A DNA stretch of 64,000 nt, from positions 62,001 through 126,000 of the forward strand of contig NZ_FCOX02000003.1 in assembly GCF_900044055.2 (NCBI RefSeq). Reading direction: 5' to 3'. Of the stretch, positions 9,851 to 18,817 are shown one piece after another. The notes beneath the pieces were generated by a model. That model was not told where the DNA came from. It made no database searches and was given only the letters and a program-made list of their open reading frames with translations. How positions within the stretch are numbered: position 1 is the first letter of the stretch; each line of letters opens with the position of its first letter. Source of the stretch: Caballeronia calidae (GTDB lineage: Bacteria; Pseudomonadota; Gammaproteobacteria; Burkholderiales; Burkholderiaceae). A program made the position numbers and the translations under genes.

Positions 9851-10082
9851 GGCAAGATCTTCAAAGTGAATGGGGCGGCGCGGACGCACGTCGTGGCCTC
9901 GTCGCTCGGGGCACGCATGCGGGCGCGGCATGTCGAACCATTGTACAAAACACCCGTCGATCGTGAGCGGCGCCATCGGCGCCATCGGCGGCCTCGCTGG
10001 CCGCTCGCGCGAGCGGCGCACGTGCGCGCAGCCCTCGCGCTATCTATAACTAAGAAAGGCAGTGTCCGAAGTGAGGATGACC

Positions 10083-10796
10083 ATGAATTTCCCGATCAAG
10101 GCGCTCGTCAGATGGGTGCTCATACTGGCCGCGATGTGGCTCGCGGGCTGCACGACCTACGTGCAGACGCAGGTCACCGCGTTCTCCGACTGGACCGGCA
10201 GCGATGCGACGCGCACCTACGCGTTCGCGCGTCAGGGCGAGCAGCAGAACAGCATCGAGCAGACGACATACGAGACGCTCGTCGCCAACGAGCTGTCGAA
10301 GTACAACTTCCGGCAAGTCCCCGACGCGAGCGCGAACTATCAGGTGGCGCTCGCCTATTCGGTGCGCGGCGATCTCGTGACCGTGCGTCAGCCGGTCTAC
10401 TACGATCCCTGGCCGATGTACGGCCCGTACGGCAGGCCGTACTGGGGGCCGTGGGCCGGCTGGGGTCCGTATGGCCCGTGGGGCCCGACGGGCTACGTCG
10501 ATCAGAGCTATCCGGTGTACATCCACGCGCTGCAGATCCGCATGACCGATCGCAATTCGGGCCGCGAAGTCTACAAGGTGATCGCGGTGAATTCGACGGG
10601 TGACCCGTCGCTTTATCAGGCGATGCCGTACCTCACGCGCAGCGCGCTCGCGAACTTCCCGCTCGGCAACGGCACGGTGCGCACGGTGACCTTGCCGGTG
10701 GACAGCAGCGGCGGCGTTTCGAACGAAACGGCGGCGTCGCTCAACTCGAACGGGCGCAATGTGGCGCCCGCGCCCGCGGCCAAGACCGTGGACTGA
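10083..10796 (+). CDS. DUF4136-type lipoprotein
   Basis: 237 residues. The N-terminus is MNFPIKALVRWVLILAAMWL followed by AGCTTY, a lipobox with Cys21, so the protein is lipidated and held in the inner or outer membrane. The core fits the DUF4136 family of bacterial lipoproteins of unknown function. A remarkable stretch at about residues 105-140 is made almost only of Pro, Gly, Tyr and Trp (PWPMYGPYGRPYWGPWAGWG). In-frame starts also exist at 10062 (GTG) and 10077. I chose 10083 because GAGG precedes it by 7 nt and the signal peptide is then of normal length. Function is unknown. Confidence 0.85.
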   Translation: MNFPIKALVRWVLILAAMWLAGCTTYVQTQVTAFSDWTGSDATRTYAFARQGEQQNSIEQTTYETLVANELSKYNFRQVPDASANYQVALAYSVRGDLVTVRQPVYYDPWPMYGPYGRPYWGPWAGWGPYGPWGPTGYVDQSYPVYIHALQIRMTDRNSGREVYKVIAVNSTGDPSLYQAMPYLTRSALANFPLGNGTVRTVTLPVDSSGGVSNETAASLNSNGRNVAPAPAAKTVD

Positions 10797-10940
10797 GCGT
10801 CGGAGAAAACGGGCGGCGGGGCGCGTCGGAAATTATTGCCACGGCGCGCGATCGCCGATACTTTTCGCGCCTTCGCGCAACGTTTCAAAAGCGCCCGGCG
10901 GCCTTTAACAAACAGGGTTTCATCACCGCGGCGACGGGCC

Positions 10941-10982
10941 GCAATATATGCAGCTTCGGTGAATTAGCGATATATTCGCGGG
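10941..10982 (+). promoter_or_regulatory. AT-rich promoter/operator region of the phosphonate operon
   Basis: The 42 bp before the first gene contain AATATATGC (10943-10951) and GCGATATATT (10967-10976), nearly inverted copies of each other. TATATG at 10945 could be a -10 element, giving a short leader. TATATT at 10971 would place the transcription start on the start codon itself. There is no Shine-Dalgarno sequence beyond a CGGG that touches the ATG, so leaderless or weak initiation is possible. Confidence 0.35.
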
Positions 10983-11681
10983 ATGACAAAATCGTGTCCG
11001 CCCCGTCCTGAAGCCGTTCCCAAGCCCACCACATGGGATGCGCGGCTCGCTCGCCGCCTCGTCACGCCGCTGGTCGGCACCCCGGTAACGCCGAATCATC
11101 TGACGACCCTGCGCCTCGCCATCGGTGTGGCCGGCGCGTACTATCTGTCGCTCGGTGAGTTCTGGATGTGCACGCTCGGCGCGCTCCTCATCGCGCTGTC
11201 GAATCTCGTCGATCACACCGACGGCGAGCTTGCGCGCATCAGCGGGCAGTCGAGCAAGATCGGACACTTCTATGACCTCGCGGCCGATGCGCTCGTGACC
11301 GTGCTGCTCTTCCTCGGCATTGGCTTTTACGTGGCGGTGCATCATCCGTCGATGATCGTGCCCGCGCAATGGCTCGGCGGCATCGCGGGCGTGTCGGTTG
11401 CTCTGATTTTTTTCCTGCGCATGCGCATCGAGTCGATGGTCGGCAAGTCCGGCACGAAGCAGGCGTCGATGGCCGGATTCGAAACCGAAGACGTGCTGTA
11501 TCTGCTGCCGGTCGTCACCATCCTGAACGGCATGACGCCGTTTCTGATCGCCGCGTCGATCGGCGCGCCGCTCTTCGCAGTGTATGTGGCGGTGGATTAT
11601 CAGCGCGTCACCCGGCACCTGAGACAGCGCGTGCAGGCGTCGCGCGCAAAAGACGGCAACGATTTCCAGGCGGTGAAATGA
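10983..11681 (+). CDS. CDP-alcohol phosphatidyltransferase-family membrane enzyme
   Basis: 232 residues, first gene of a seven-gene operon. Residues 77-102 carry the complete CDP-OH-P transferase signature: Asp-x2-Asp-Gly-x2-Ala-Arg-x8-Gly-x3-Asp-x3-Asp, here starting DHTDGELARI and ending GHFYDLAAD. Around it are about six hydrophobic segments. The family displaces CMP from a CDP- or CMP-linked donor and joins the headgroup to an alcohol, usually in the inner membrane. Next to PEP mutase and two nucleotidyltransferases, the expected donor is a CMP-phosphonate such as CMP-2-aminoethylphosphonate, giving a phosphonolipid or another phosphonate-tagged product. The acceptor is inferred only. It is not PgsA or PssA by context. 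Its stop overlaps the next start (ATGA). Confidence 0.85.
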   Translation: MTKSCPPRPEAVPKPTTWDARLARRLVTPLVGTPVTPNHLTTLRLAIGVAGAYYLSLGEFWMCTLGALLIALSNLVDHTDGELARISGQSSKIGHFYDLAADALVTVLLFLGIGFYVAVHHPSMIVPAQWLGGIAGVSVALIFFLRMRIESMVGKSGTKQASMAGFETEDVLYLLPVVTILNGMTPFLIAASIGAPLFAVYVAVDYQRVTRHLRQRVQASRAKDGNDFQAVK

Positions 11682-12487
11682 GCGATACGGCAACTCCGGA
11701 CAACACGCTGACCCAGCCGGCGCATGCGTCGGTTGCGCGCCCGTCGAAGCGCGACATCGACGCGACCCTGAACGCGCGCCTCGCCGCGCTGCAAGCGCCG
11801 AAGCTGCGCGACGAATACGGCGAGCAGGGCGCGTTTCTGTACATCGAGGATTTCCTCCCGCGCGATTACACGGAACGCCTGATTGCCGCCGTGCGCGACG
11901 TGATGCCGGCCGTGAACCGCAACTATCTGCCGGGTCACAAGGCGGGCGGCAGCGTGAGCCGCCATACGCTCGACAAGCTCGCGCCGTTCATCGCCGATCT
12001 GTACCGCTCCGAAGCGCTGATCAAGTGGCTGGAGACGATCACCGGCGACAAGCTGCAACTCTCGCCCGAAGACGATCCGCACGCCTACGCGCTTTACTTC
12101 TACACGCGTCCGGGCGATCACATCGGCTGGCATTACGACACCTCGTATTACGAAGGCCGCCGCTATACGCTGCTGCTCGGCGTGATCGACGATTCCTCCT
12201 GCGCGCTCGAATACGAACTGCACACGCGCACGCCGGAGATTCCGGATCAGCCGGGCTCGGTGCAGTATCCGCCCGGCGCGTTCGTGCTGTTCGACGGCGA
12301 CAAGCTGCGCCACCGCGTCACGCCGCTCGGCGAGAACGAAATGCGCGTGTCGCTCACGTTCGAGTACGTGACGAACCCCAACATGCGGCCGTTTCAGCGC
12401 TTCATCTCGAACATGAAGGACTCGATCGCGTATTTCGGGTTCAGGCAGGTCTTTCGCCGCAAGGGCGGCAAGAACGGACCGGCATGA
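11678..12487 (+). CDS. 2-oxoglutarate/Fe(II)-dependent dioxygenase in the phosphonate operon
   Basis: 269 residues. A double-stranded beta-helix oxygenase is indicated by the iron triad His-x-Asp in GDHIGWHYDTSYYEGRR (about residues 152-154) and a distal His in DKLRHRVTP (about 211). The 2-oxoglutarate-binding Arg lies in NEMRVSLTFEYV. The family hydroxylates or otherwise oxidises small molecules or side chains. In this operon a natural guess is oxidation of the phosphonate, its lipid conjugate or the acceptor; hydroxylation of 2-aminoethylphosphonate by a related enzyme class is known from PhnY. It overlaps both neighbours by 4 bp (ATGA), so it is translationally coupled. The substrate is unproven. 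Confidence 0.83.
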   Translation: MSDTATPDNTLTQPAHASVARPSKRDIDATLNARLAALQAPKLRDEYGEQGAFLYIEDFLPRDYTERLIAAVRDVMPAVNRNYLPGHKAGGSVSRHTLDKLAPFIADLYRSEALIKWLETITGDKLQLSPEDDPHAYALYFYTRPGDHIGWHYDTSYYEGRRYTLLLGVIDDSSCALEYELHTRTPEIPDQPGSVQYPPGAFVLFDGDKLRHRVTPLGENEMRVSLTFEYVTNPNMRPFQRFISNMKDSIAYFGFRQVFRRKGGKNGPA

Positions 12488-13500
12488 GCCGCGCGGGCAC
12501 ATTGCTGCTTTCCGTCGGCGTGGTGTTGTTCATCGCGCTGCTCGGCTGGCAAGGCTTCGGTTCGGTGGCGTCCACATTGGCCGCCGCGGGCTGGGGTCTG
12601 CTCGCGGTCGCGGCGTTTCACTTCCTGCCGCTCGTCGTCGATGCCGGCGCGATCAGCGTGCTCTTCTCACGCAAGGAGCGCGACGTCTCCCTGCGCGACG
12701 CGCTGCTCGCGCGCTGGGCCGGCGAATCGGTGAACAGCCTGATGCCCGCCGGCCAGATCGGCGGGCCGATGCTGATGGTCCGCTATCTCGCGCAGCGCGG
12801 CATGCGCGCGCGCGATGCCGCCGCCGTCATCACCATCAGCACGACGATGCAAACCGTCGCGCAGCTCATCTTCGCGCTGATCGGCGTCGTGCTGCTGACG
12901 GGCTACGCGGCGGGCGGCTCGTCGTCGAGCGTGACGATCGCCGTGCTCGCGGTGATCGGCGTGATCGGCCTCATGATCTTCGGCTTCTATCTGGCGCAGC
13001 GGCGCGGTCTCTTCGGCCGCGCGATGCGTTTCGCGTCCGGCATCGCCGCGAAGTTTTCGGCGAAGCGCGACTGGTCGTCGCTCGTCACGCGCGCCGAAGC
13101 CGTCGATGCCGCCGTGCACGAGCTCTATCGCGAGCGCCGCAAGGTCGCGTCGAGCTTCGGCCTGAGCCTCATCGGCTGGATCGTCGGCACGGGGGAAGTG
13201 TGGCTCGCGCTGCATCTGCTCGGCCATCCGGTCGGCTGGACCGAAGCTTTGCTGCTCGAAAGTCTCGGCCAGGCGATTCGTGGCGCGGCCTTCGCCATTC
13301 CCGGCTCGCTCGGCGTGCAGGAAGGCGGCTATCTGCTGCTCGCGCGTCTCGTCGGCCTGCCGCCCGAGGCGGCGCTCGCGCTGTCGCTCGCGAAGCGCGC
13401 GCGCGAACTGCTGCTCGGCGTGCCGGGCCTCGTCTATCTGCATTTCGTTGAAAAAGGCTGGCAGCGCCGCCGTCTCGCGCGCGTGCCGGATATCGACTGA
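12484..13500 (+). CDS. HpnL/flippase-like membrane protein (lysylphosphatidylglycerol synthase TM family)
   Basis: 338 residues with about eight hydrophobic segments and short basic loops. The C-terminal part IPGSLGVQEGGYLLLARLVG followed by SLAKRARELLLGVPGL is the pattern seen in HpnL and the UPF0104 integral membrane family. Members are thought to move or present lipids. The family's enzymatic LPG-synthase domain is absent. Within this operon it could flip or export the phosphonate-bearing lipid across the inner membrane, which is inference from context. The start overlaps the oxygenase stop (ATGA). Confidence 0.8.
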   Translation: MSRAGTLLLSVGVVLFIALLGWQGFGSVASTLAAAGWGLLAVAAFHFLPLVVDAGAISVLFSRKERDVSLRDALLARWAGESVNSLMPAGQIGGPMLMVRYLAQRGMRARDAAAVITISTTMQTVAQLIFALIGVVLLTGYAAGGSSSSVTIAVLAVIGVIGLMIFGFYLAQRRGLFGRAMRFASGIAAKFSAKRDWSSLVTRAEAVDAAVHELYRERRKVASSFGLSLIGWIVGTGEVWLALHLLGHPVGWTEALLLESLGQAIRGAAFAIPGSLGVQEGGYLLLARLVGLPPEAALALSLAKRARELLLGVPGLVYLHFVEKGWQRRRLARVPDID

Positions 13501-13524
13501 CCCACCCACGAAGGGAACACAACC

Positions 13525-14313
13525 ATGCGCGCAATTATTCTTGCGGCCGGGATGGGCTTGCGCCTCGTTCAGCCCGAAGGCCAGCAAAAGCCGAAGTGTC
13601 TGCTGCGTTTCGGCGACGCCTCGCTGCTCGAACGTCATCTGCACTTTCTGAAGGCCGCCGGCGTCGACGAAGTCGTCTTCGTGACCGGCTTCAAGAGCGA
13701 GCAGATCGAAGCGGAGCTCGCAGCCATCGACTGGAAGCCGAAGACGGAAATCGTCGTCAACGACGAGTTCACGCTCGGCAGCGTGCTGTCCGTGCACACC
13801 GCGCGCGATGCGATGACGCGCGGCGGCGATATCCTGCTGATGGACGCCGACGTGCTCTATGACGAGCGCATCGTCGAGCCGCTCGTCGCGGGCGGCAGCG
13901 TGAACCGTCTGTTGATCGACCGCGATTTCGAAGCGGGCGACGAACCCGTGAAGCTGTGCGTCGAGAACGGCGTGCCGGTCGAATTGCGCAAGCAGGTCGC
14001 GGCGGGGCTGAACTATGACACCATCGGCGAATCGGTGGGCTTTTTCCGCTTCGATGAAAAGACCGCCACGCGTCTTGCCGAGATTTGCGCCGATTACGTC
14101 GCGACCGGCCGCGCGAAGATGCCGCACGAAGAAGCGGTGCGTGACCTGTTGCTGGAGAATGTGCAGAACCCGTCCCACGTGTTCGATATCGCCGATGTGA
14201 CCGGCGCACCGTGGATCGAAATCGATTTTCAGAACGATGTGAAGCGCGCGGCCGACGAAGTCCTGCCGCAATTGAACGCGCTGCGTCAGTTTGCAGGAGC
14301 ATCCCAACAATGA
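13525..14313 (+). CDS. Nucleotidyltransferase (probable CTP:phosphonate cytidylyltransferase)
   Basis: 262 residues with an intact NTP-transferase fold. [11 protein letters not shown] at residues 4-14 binds the nucleotide, [11 protein letters not shown] supplies the catalytic Lys, and [10 protein letters not shown] holds a metal-binding Asp. The start has AAGGGA 9-10 nt upstream. Stand-alone enzymes of this class activate phosphocholine (LicC) or phosphonates (PntC) with CTP. Because PEP mutase follows with a 4-bp overlap and a CDP-alcohol-type transferase is in the same operon, CMP activation of 2-aminoethylphosphonate is the best guess. UTP or another nucleotide cannot be excluded from sequence. 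Confidence 0.8.
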   Translation: MRAIILAAGMGLRLVQPEGQQKPKCLLRFGDASLLERHLHFLKAAGVDEVVFVTGFKSEQIEAELAAIDWKPKTEIVVNDEFTLGSVLSVHTARDAMTRGGDILLMDADVLYDERIVEPLVAGGSVNRLLIDRDFEAGDEPVKLCVENGVPVELRKQVAAGLNYDTIGESVGFFRFDEKTATRLAEICADYVATGRAKMPHEEAVRDLLLENVQNPSHVFDIADVTGAPWIEIDFQNDVKRAADEVLPQLNALRQFAGASQQ

Positions 14314-16007
14314 ACGCACCCGGAAACATTCCCGTCGGCTACTCGCGCACGCTGCGCCTGCGCGAGATGCTGCAGAGCAATCGCCTCGAATTCCTGATGG
14401 AAGCGCACAACGGCATTTCGGCGCGCATCGCGAAGGAAGCCGGCTTCAAGGCGATCTGGGGCTCGGGCCTGTCGATCTCGGCGCAATTCGGCGTGCGCGA
14501 CAACAACGAGGCGAGCTGGACGCAGGTCGTCGACAACCTCGAATTCATGGCCGACGCGAGCGATCTGCCCATTTTGCTCGACGGCGACACCGGCTACGGC
14601 AACTTCAACAACGTGCGCCGTCTCGTGAGGAAGCTGGAGCAGCGCGGCATCGCGGGCGTGTGCATCGAGGACAAGCAGTTTCCGAAGACCAACAGCTTCA
14701 TCAACGGCGAGGCGCAGCCCCTCGCCGATATCGACGAATTCTGCGGCAAGATCAAGGCGGGCAAGGACTCGCAGAGCGATCCGAACTTTTCGATCGTCGC
14801 GCGCGTCGAGGCGCTGATCGCGGGCTGGGGCATGGAGGAGGCGCTCAAGCGCGCCGAGGCGTATCGCCAGGCGGGCGCGGACGCGATCCTGATTCACAGC
14901 AAGCTCTCCAAGCCCGACGAGATTCTCACGTTCGCGCGTGAATGGGCCGGGCGCGGTCCGCTCGTCATCGTGCCGACGAAGTACTACAGCGCGCCGACCG
15001 ACGCGTTCCGTCAGGCGGGCATCAGCTGCGTGATCTGGGCGAACCATCTGATCCGCGGCGCCGTTTCGGCGATGCAGGCGATCGCGAAGGAAATCCACGA
15101 CAGCGAGACGCTCGTCAATGTGGAAGACCGCATCGCGTCGGTGAACGAGATCTTCCGTCTGCAGGACGCGGATGAATATTCGGCGGCCGAAAACATCTAT
15201 CTGACGGCCGCGAATGAAAAGCGCAGCGCGATCGTGCTGGCCGCGAGCCGTGGCGCGGGCCTCGAAGCGCTGACGGAAGAGCGCCCGAAAGTCATGCTGC
15301 CGGTCGCGGGCAAGCCGCTTCTGCGCCATCTGGTCGAGGCGTTCAAGAAGGAAAGCATCAACGACATCACGGTCGTCGGCGGTTATCGCGCCGATGCGAT
15401 CGAGACGGGCGGCATTCGTGTCGTCGTCAACGAGAAGCATGAGTCGACGGGCGAGCTCGCGTCGCTCGCGTGCGCCGTGAAGCACATGAACGGCGATACC
15501 GTCATCTCCTACGGCGACCTGCTGTTCCGCAGCTACATCCTGCGCGATCTGGTGGAGTCGGACAGCGACTTCTGCATCGTCGTCGATTCTTCGCAGGCGC
15601 CGCAGGCGGGCGCTGCCGCAACCGACTTCGCGTATTGCTCGACCGCCGACGATCGCGCGCTCTTCGGCCAGAAAGTGTGGCTCGAAAGCGTGGTCGGTGC
15701 GGGTCAAAGTCTCACCGATGGCCGCGCGCCGCAAGGCCGCTGGATGGGTCTCATCAAGGTGCGCGCCGGTGCGCGCGAACGTCTTGTCGCGACGCTCGGA
15801 CAACTGCAGCAACGCGCCGACTTCGACCAGCTCGACACGGCCGCGCTGCTCAACGCGCTGATCGCCGCCGGTCAGAAGATCGAAGTGCACTACGTGCACG
15901 GCCACTGGCGCGGTGTGAACGATCTCGACGATTTCCGTCGCGCGGGCGATTTCGCGCACGGTCAGACGCCCATCGGTTCGGAAGGCACGGAGAACGCGCG
16001 TGATTGA
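14310..16007 (+). CDS. aepX: Phosphoenolpyruvate mutase fused to a C-terminal nucleotidyltransferase-like domain
   Basis: 565 residues, about twice the size of a plain PEP mutase. Residues 1-295 are the mutase: [30 protein letters not shown], and the diagnostic [11 protein letters not shown] (about 120-130) that separates PEP mutase from isocitrate-lyase-like relatives. It rearranges PEP to phosphonopyruvate, forming the C-P bond. Residues from about 306 on form a second NTP-transferase fold: [11 protein letters not shown], then [14 protein letters not shown], and ISYGDLLF. Its glycine-rich loop departs from the usual LAAGxGxRL, so its activity is uncertain. The start overlaps the preceding stop and has GCAGGAGC upstream. 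PEP mutase-nucleotidyltransferase fusions are known in phosphonate clusters. Confidence 0.93.
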   Translation: MNAPGNIPVGYSRTLRLREMLQSNRLEFLMEAHNGISARIAKEAGFKAIWGSGLSISAQFGVRDNNEASWTQVVDNLEFMADASDLPILLDGDTGYGNFNNVRRLVRKLEQRGIAGVCIEDKQFPKTNSFINGEAQPLADIDEFCGKIKAGKDSQSDPNFSIVARVEALIAGWGMEEALKRAEAYRQAGADAILIHSKLSKPDEILTFAREWAGRGPLVIVPTKYYSAPTDAFRQAGISCVIWANHLIRGAVSAMQAIAKEIHDSETLVNVEDRIASVNEIFRLQDADEYSAAENIYLTAANEKRSAIVLAASRGAGLEALTEERPKVMLPVAGKPLLRHLVEAFKKESINDITVVGGYRADAIETGGIRVVVNEKHESTGELASLACAVKHMNGDTVISYGDLLFRSYILRDLVESDSDFCIVVDSSQAPQAGAAATDFAYCSTADDRALFGQKVWLESVVGAGQSLTDGRAPQGRWMGLIKVRAGARERLVATLGQLQQRADFDQLDTAALLNALIAAGQKIEVHYVHGHWRGVNDLDDFRRAGDFAHGQTPIGSEGTENARD

Positions 16008-17169
16008 GGCCGCCCAGTTCGTCGAGGCCGCGCGCCAGCGGGGCTTCGACTGGTATGCCGGCGTGCCGTGCTCGTTTCTGACGCCGTTCATCAACTACGT
16101 GCTGCAGGATGAATCGCTGCACTACGTGTCGGCGGCGAACGAAGGCGATGCGGTCGCGTTGATCGCGGGCGTCGCGCTCGGCAGCACGGGCAAAGGCAGC
16201 GTGAAACGACGCGGCATCGCGATGATGCAGAACTCCGGTCTCGGCAACGCGGTGAGCCCGCTCACATCGCTGACATGGACGTTCCGTCTGCCGCAATTGC
16301 TGATCGTCACGTGGCGCGGCCAGCCCGGCGTCCACGATGAGCCGCAGCACGCGCTGATGGGCCCGGTCACGCCGCAGATGCTCGAGACGATGGAGATTCC
16401 GTGGGAGCTTTTCCCGACGGAAGGCGATCAGATCGGCCCGGCGCTCGATCGCGCGACGGAATACATGGACCGCACCGGCCGCCCGTATGCGCTCGTCATG
16501 CAGAAGGGCAGCGTCGCGCCGTATGAGCTGAAGAAGACCGGTTTGTCAGGCGTGCGCGCGAATGCGCATCCCGCGGCGGTGCAGCGCTTCGAAGGCGAGC
16601 GCGTGACGCGTCACGATGCGCTTCGGAAAGTCATCGCGAACACGCCGAAGGATTCGACGGTCGTGCTCGCATCGACGGGCTTTTGCGGCCGCGAGCTATA
16701 CGCGATCGACGACCGCGAGAACCAGCTCTATCTCGTCGGCTCGATGGGTTGCGTGACGCCGATGGCGCTGGGCCTCGCGCTCTCGCGCCCGGATATCACC
16801 GTCGTCGCGCTCGATGGCGACGGCGCCGCGCTCATGCGCATGGGCGTCTTCGCGACGCTCGGCGCCTACGGCCCGTCGAACCTGATTCACCTGCTGCTCG
16901 ACAACGGCGCGCACGAGTCGACGGGCGGCCAGGCGACCGTATCGCGCGAAGTCGATTTCGCGTCGATCGCGTCGGCGTGCGGCTACGCGCTCGCGCTCGA
17001 CGGCGACGACATCGGCGTGATCGATCGTCTGTTCGAAACACGCAACGTGGACGGCGTGCGCTTCGCGCGCCTGTCGATCAGGACCGGCACGCCGTCCGAT
17101 CTGCCGCGCCCGAAAATCACGCCCGAGGACGTGCGCGCGCGCCTGCAACAACACATAGGAGGCCGATGA
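16000..17169 (+). CDS. aepY: Phosphonopyruvate decarboxylase
   Basis: 389 residues, thiamine-diphosphate dependent. It decarboxylates phosphonopyruvate to phosphonoacetaldehyde, making the unfavourable mutase step irreversible. The N-terminal domain has [17 protein letters not shown]. The C-terminal half holds the ThDP motif beginning [14 protein letters not shown] and continuing to [13 protein letters not shown]. The start is GTG at 16000, 8 bp inside the mutase gene, with ACGGAG upstream; it is the only start that keeps the N-terminal homology. It lies between PEP mutase and the transaminase, the standard order for 2-aminoethylphosphonate synthesis. Confidence 0.94.
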   Translation: MIEAAQFVEAARQRGFDWYAGVPCSFLTPFINYVLQDESLHYVSAANEGDAVALIAGVALGSTGKGSVKRRGIAMMQNSGLGNAVSPLTSLTWTFRLPQLLIVTWRGQPGVHDEPQHALMGPVTPQMLETMEIPWELFPTEGDQIGPALDRATEYMDRTGRPYALVMQKGSVAPYELKKTGLSGVRANAHPAAVQRFEGERVTRHDALRKVIANTPKDSTVVLASTGFCGRELYAIDDRENQLYLVGSMGCVTPMALGLALSRPDITVVALDGDGAALMRMGVFATLGAYGPSNLIHLLLDNGAHESTGGQATVSREVDFASIASACGYALALDGDDIGVIDRLFETRNVDGVRFARLSIRTGTPSDLPRPKITPEDVRARLQQHIGGR

Positions 17170-18233
17170 TGCTGCTGCTCAATCCGGGTCCTGTCACGCT
17201 GACCGAACGCGTGCGCAAGAGCCTGCTGCAAACCGACTTGTGCCATCGCGAGCCGGAGTTCTTCGATCTTCAGGATGAGGCGCGCAAGCGTCTCGTCGCT
17301 GCTTACGAGCTCGATCCCGCCGTGTGGAGCGCCGTGCTGATGACGGGCTCCGGCACCGCCGCGGTCGAAAGCATGATCGCCGGGCTGGTGCCTGAAGGCG
17401 GGCGTCTGCTCGTCGTGGAAAACGGCGTGTATGGCGATCGCATCGTGCAGATCGCGAAGCAGTACGGCATCGGCCACGAAATCGTGAAGTACGAGTGGAT
17501 GCAGGCGCCGGACATCGACGCGATCATCGCGCTGCTCGACAGCAAGAAATTCACGAATGTCGCGATCATCCATCACGAAACGACGACGGGCCGCCTGAAC
17601 ACGATCGACAAGCTGTCACGCGCATGCGGCGAGCGCGGCATCGGTCTCCTGCTCGACGCGGTGAGCAGCTTCGGCGCGGAAGCAATCGACTTCGACGGCG
17701 GCGGCATCGCCGCAATCGCCGCGACGGCGAACAAGTGCCTGCACGGCGTGCCGGGCGCGGCGTTCGTCATCGCGAAGCGGGATGCATTGGCGAAAGCCGC
17801 GAATCGCACGTATTACCTCGGCATCGCGCGGCTGGCGAAGCTGCAGGACGAGCGCAACACGCCGTTCACGCCGTCGGTGCACGCGTATTACGCGCTCGTC
17901 GAAGCGCTGCGCGAGTTCGAGGAAGAAGGTGGCTGGCGCGCGCGCCACAAGCGCTATGCCAAGCTCGCGGAGCAGGTTCACGCGGGACTGGCCAATCTGG
18001 GTATCGAGAGCGCGTTGTCGCCTGAGGAATCGTCGGTGGTGTTGCGGGCGTATCGGCTGCCCGCCGGCATGACCTACGAAAAGCTGCACGATGCGCTCAA
18101 GGCCAAGGGCTTCGTGATCTACGCGGGGCAGGGCGGGTTGTCGAAGGAACTGTTCCGCATCTCGACGATGGGCGCGCTCGACGCGAACGATATGGACCGG
18201 CTGATCTCGTCGTTCGTCGAATTGCTGCGCTGA
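17169..18233 (+). CDS. phnW: 2-aminoethylphosphonate-pyruvate transaminase
   Basis: 354 residues, class V PLP enzyme. It begins [20 protein letters not shown], typical of PhnW, and has GSGTAAVESMI for cofactor phosphate binding, LLLDAVSSFGAE with the PLP-binding Asp, and the Schiff-base Lys in TANKCLHG (about residue 189). It interconverts phosphonoacetaldehyde and 2-aminoethylphosphonate. PhnW usually works in degradation, but downstream of aepX-aepY it should run toward synthesis. No phosphonatase (PhnX) gene is present, which supports this. Two ATGs are adjacent (17166 and 17169). AGGAGG lies 6 nt before the second, so I prefer 17169. Last gene of the operon. Confidence 0.93.
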   Translation: MLLLNPGPVTLTERVRKSLLQTDLCHREPEFFDLQDEARKRLVAAYELDPAVWSAVLMTGSGTAAVESMIAGLVPEGGRLLVVENGVYGDRIVQIAKQYGIGHEIVKYEWMQAPDIDAIIALLDSKKFTNVAIIHHETTTGRLNTIDKLSRACGERGIGLLLDAVSSFGAEAIDFDGGGIAAIAATANKCLHGVPGAAFVIAKRDALAKAANRTYYLGIARLAKLQDERNTPFTPSVHAYYALVEALREFEEEGGWRARHKRYAKLAEQVHAGLANLGIESALSPEESSVVLRAYRLPAGMTYEKLHDALKAKGFVIYAGQGGLSKELFRISTMGALDANDMDRLISSFVELLR

Positions 18234-18668
18234 TTACAGCTTGCAAAAAATCGCCGTGATGAAGGGCGCGACGTGGTGCACGGCCGCGTCGCTGCCCGCC
18301 GCGCGCACCTTTTGCGCGACTTCGTCGTCGCCGCCCCACACTACGGCGCCATACGCCGCATCTCCGATCGGTTCGCCCTTGCCCTGTTTGAAGAGCGGAT
18401 CGTCCTTCTGATACGCCACCAGCGCGTACACCTTGAAGCCGTACGCGGTCAGCGTCGCGCCTTTGACCGGCCTGAACGCGTTGATCGAGTTGTTCTCGAC
18501 GCGCATCGGCTTCGCTTCGAGCAGATGTTTGTCCTGCAACGGCGCGATGAAGTCGTGCGGCGTCGATTTGCAGTCGAGCTGCCGCTCCAGCGCCTCGGCG
18601 TGGGCGAGTACGGCCATCGACGCGAACGTCATCGGCAGAACAAAGCGAATGAGTCGGAAGGCGTTCAT
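18234..18668 (-). CDS. Exported hypothetical protein
   Basis: 144 residues. MNAFRLIRFVLPMTFASMAV followed by LAHAEA is a clear signal peptide. The mature protein has two Cys residues, one near its start (LDCKSTPHDF) and one next to the end (FCKL), which could form a disulfide. I do not recognise the family. Its stop codon touches the stop of the transaminase gene (0 bp between them), so the two genes converge without a terminator. It is read leftward toward the phosphonate operon and has no obvious functional link to it. Confidence 0.7.
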   Translation of the reverse strand: MNAFRLIRFVLPMTFASMAVLAHAEALERQLDCKSTPHDFIAPLQDKHLLEAKPMRVENNSINAFRPVKGATLTAYGFKVYALVAYQKDDPLFKQGKGEPIGDAAYGAVVWGGDDEVAQKVRAAGSDAAVHHVAPFITAIFCKL

Positions 18669-18765
18669 GGCGGCGCAAGGAACGTGACAGCCAGCACTTT
18701 AACGAGAATGCAACATTTGTGCTCAATCCGTCGAGCGAATCGTCGCCTGCCGGGTGTCGCCGCAT

Positions 18766-18794
18766 ACGAAAACGCCCTTCGAGCGAAGGGCGTC
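18766..18794 (-). terminator. Terminator of the purine operon
   Basis: ACGCCCTT (18772-18779) pairs with AAGGGCGT (18786-18793). On the minus strand the hairpin runs into TTTTC, 25 bp after the guaD stop. Confidence 0.8.
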
Positions 18795-18817
18795 CGTCTC
18801 GTAGCTTCCGGGAAAGT

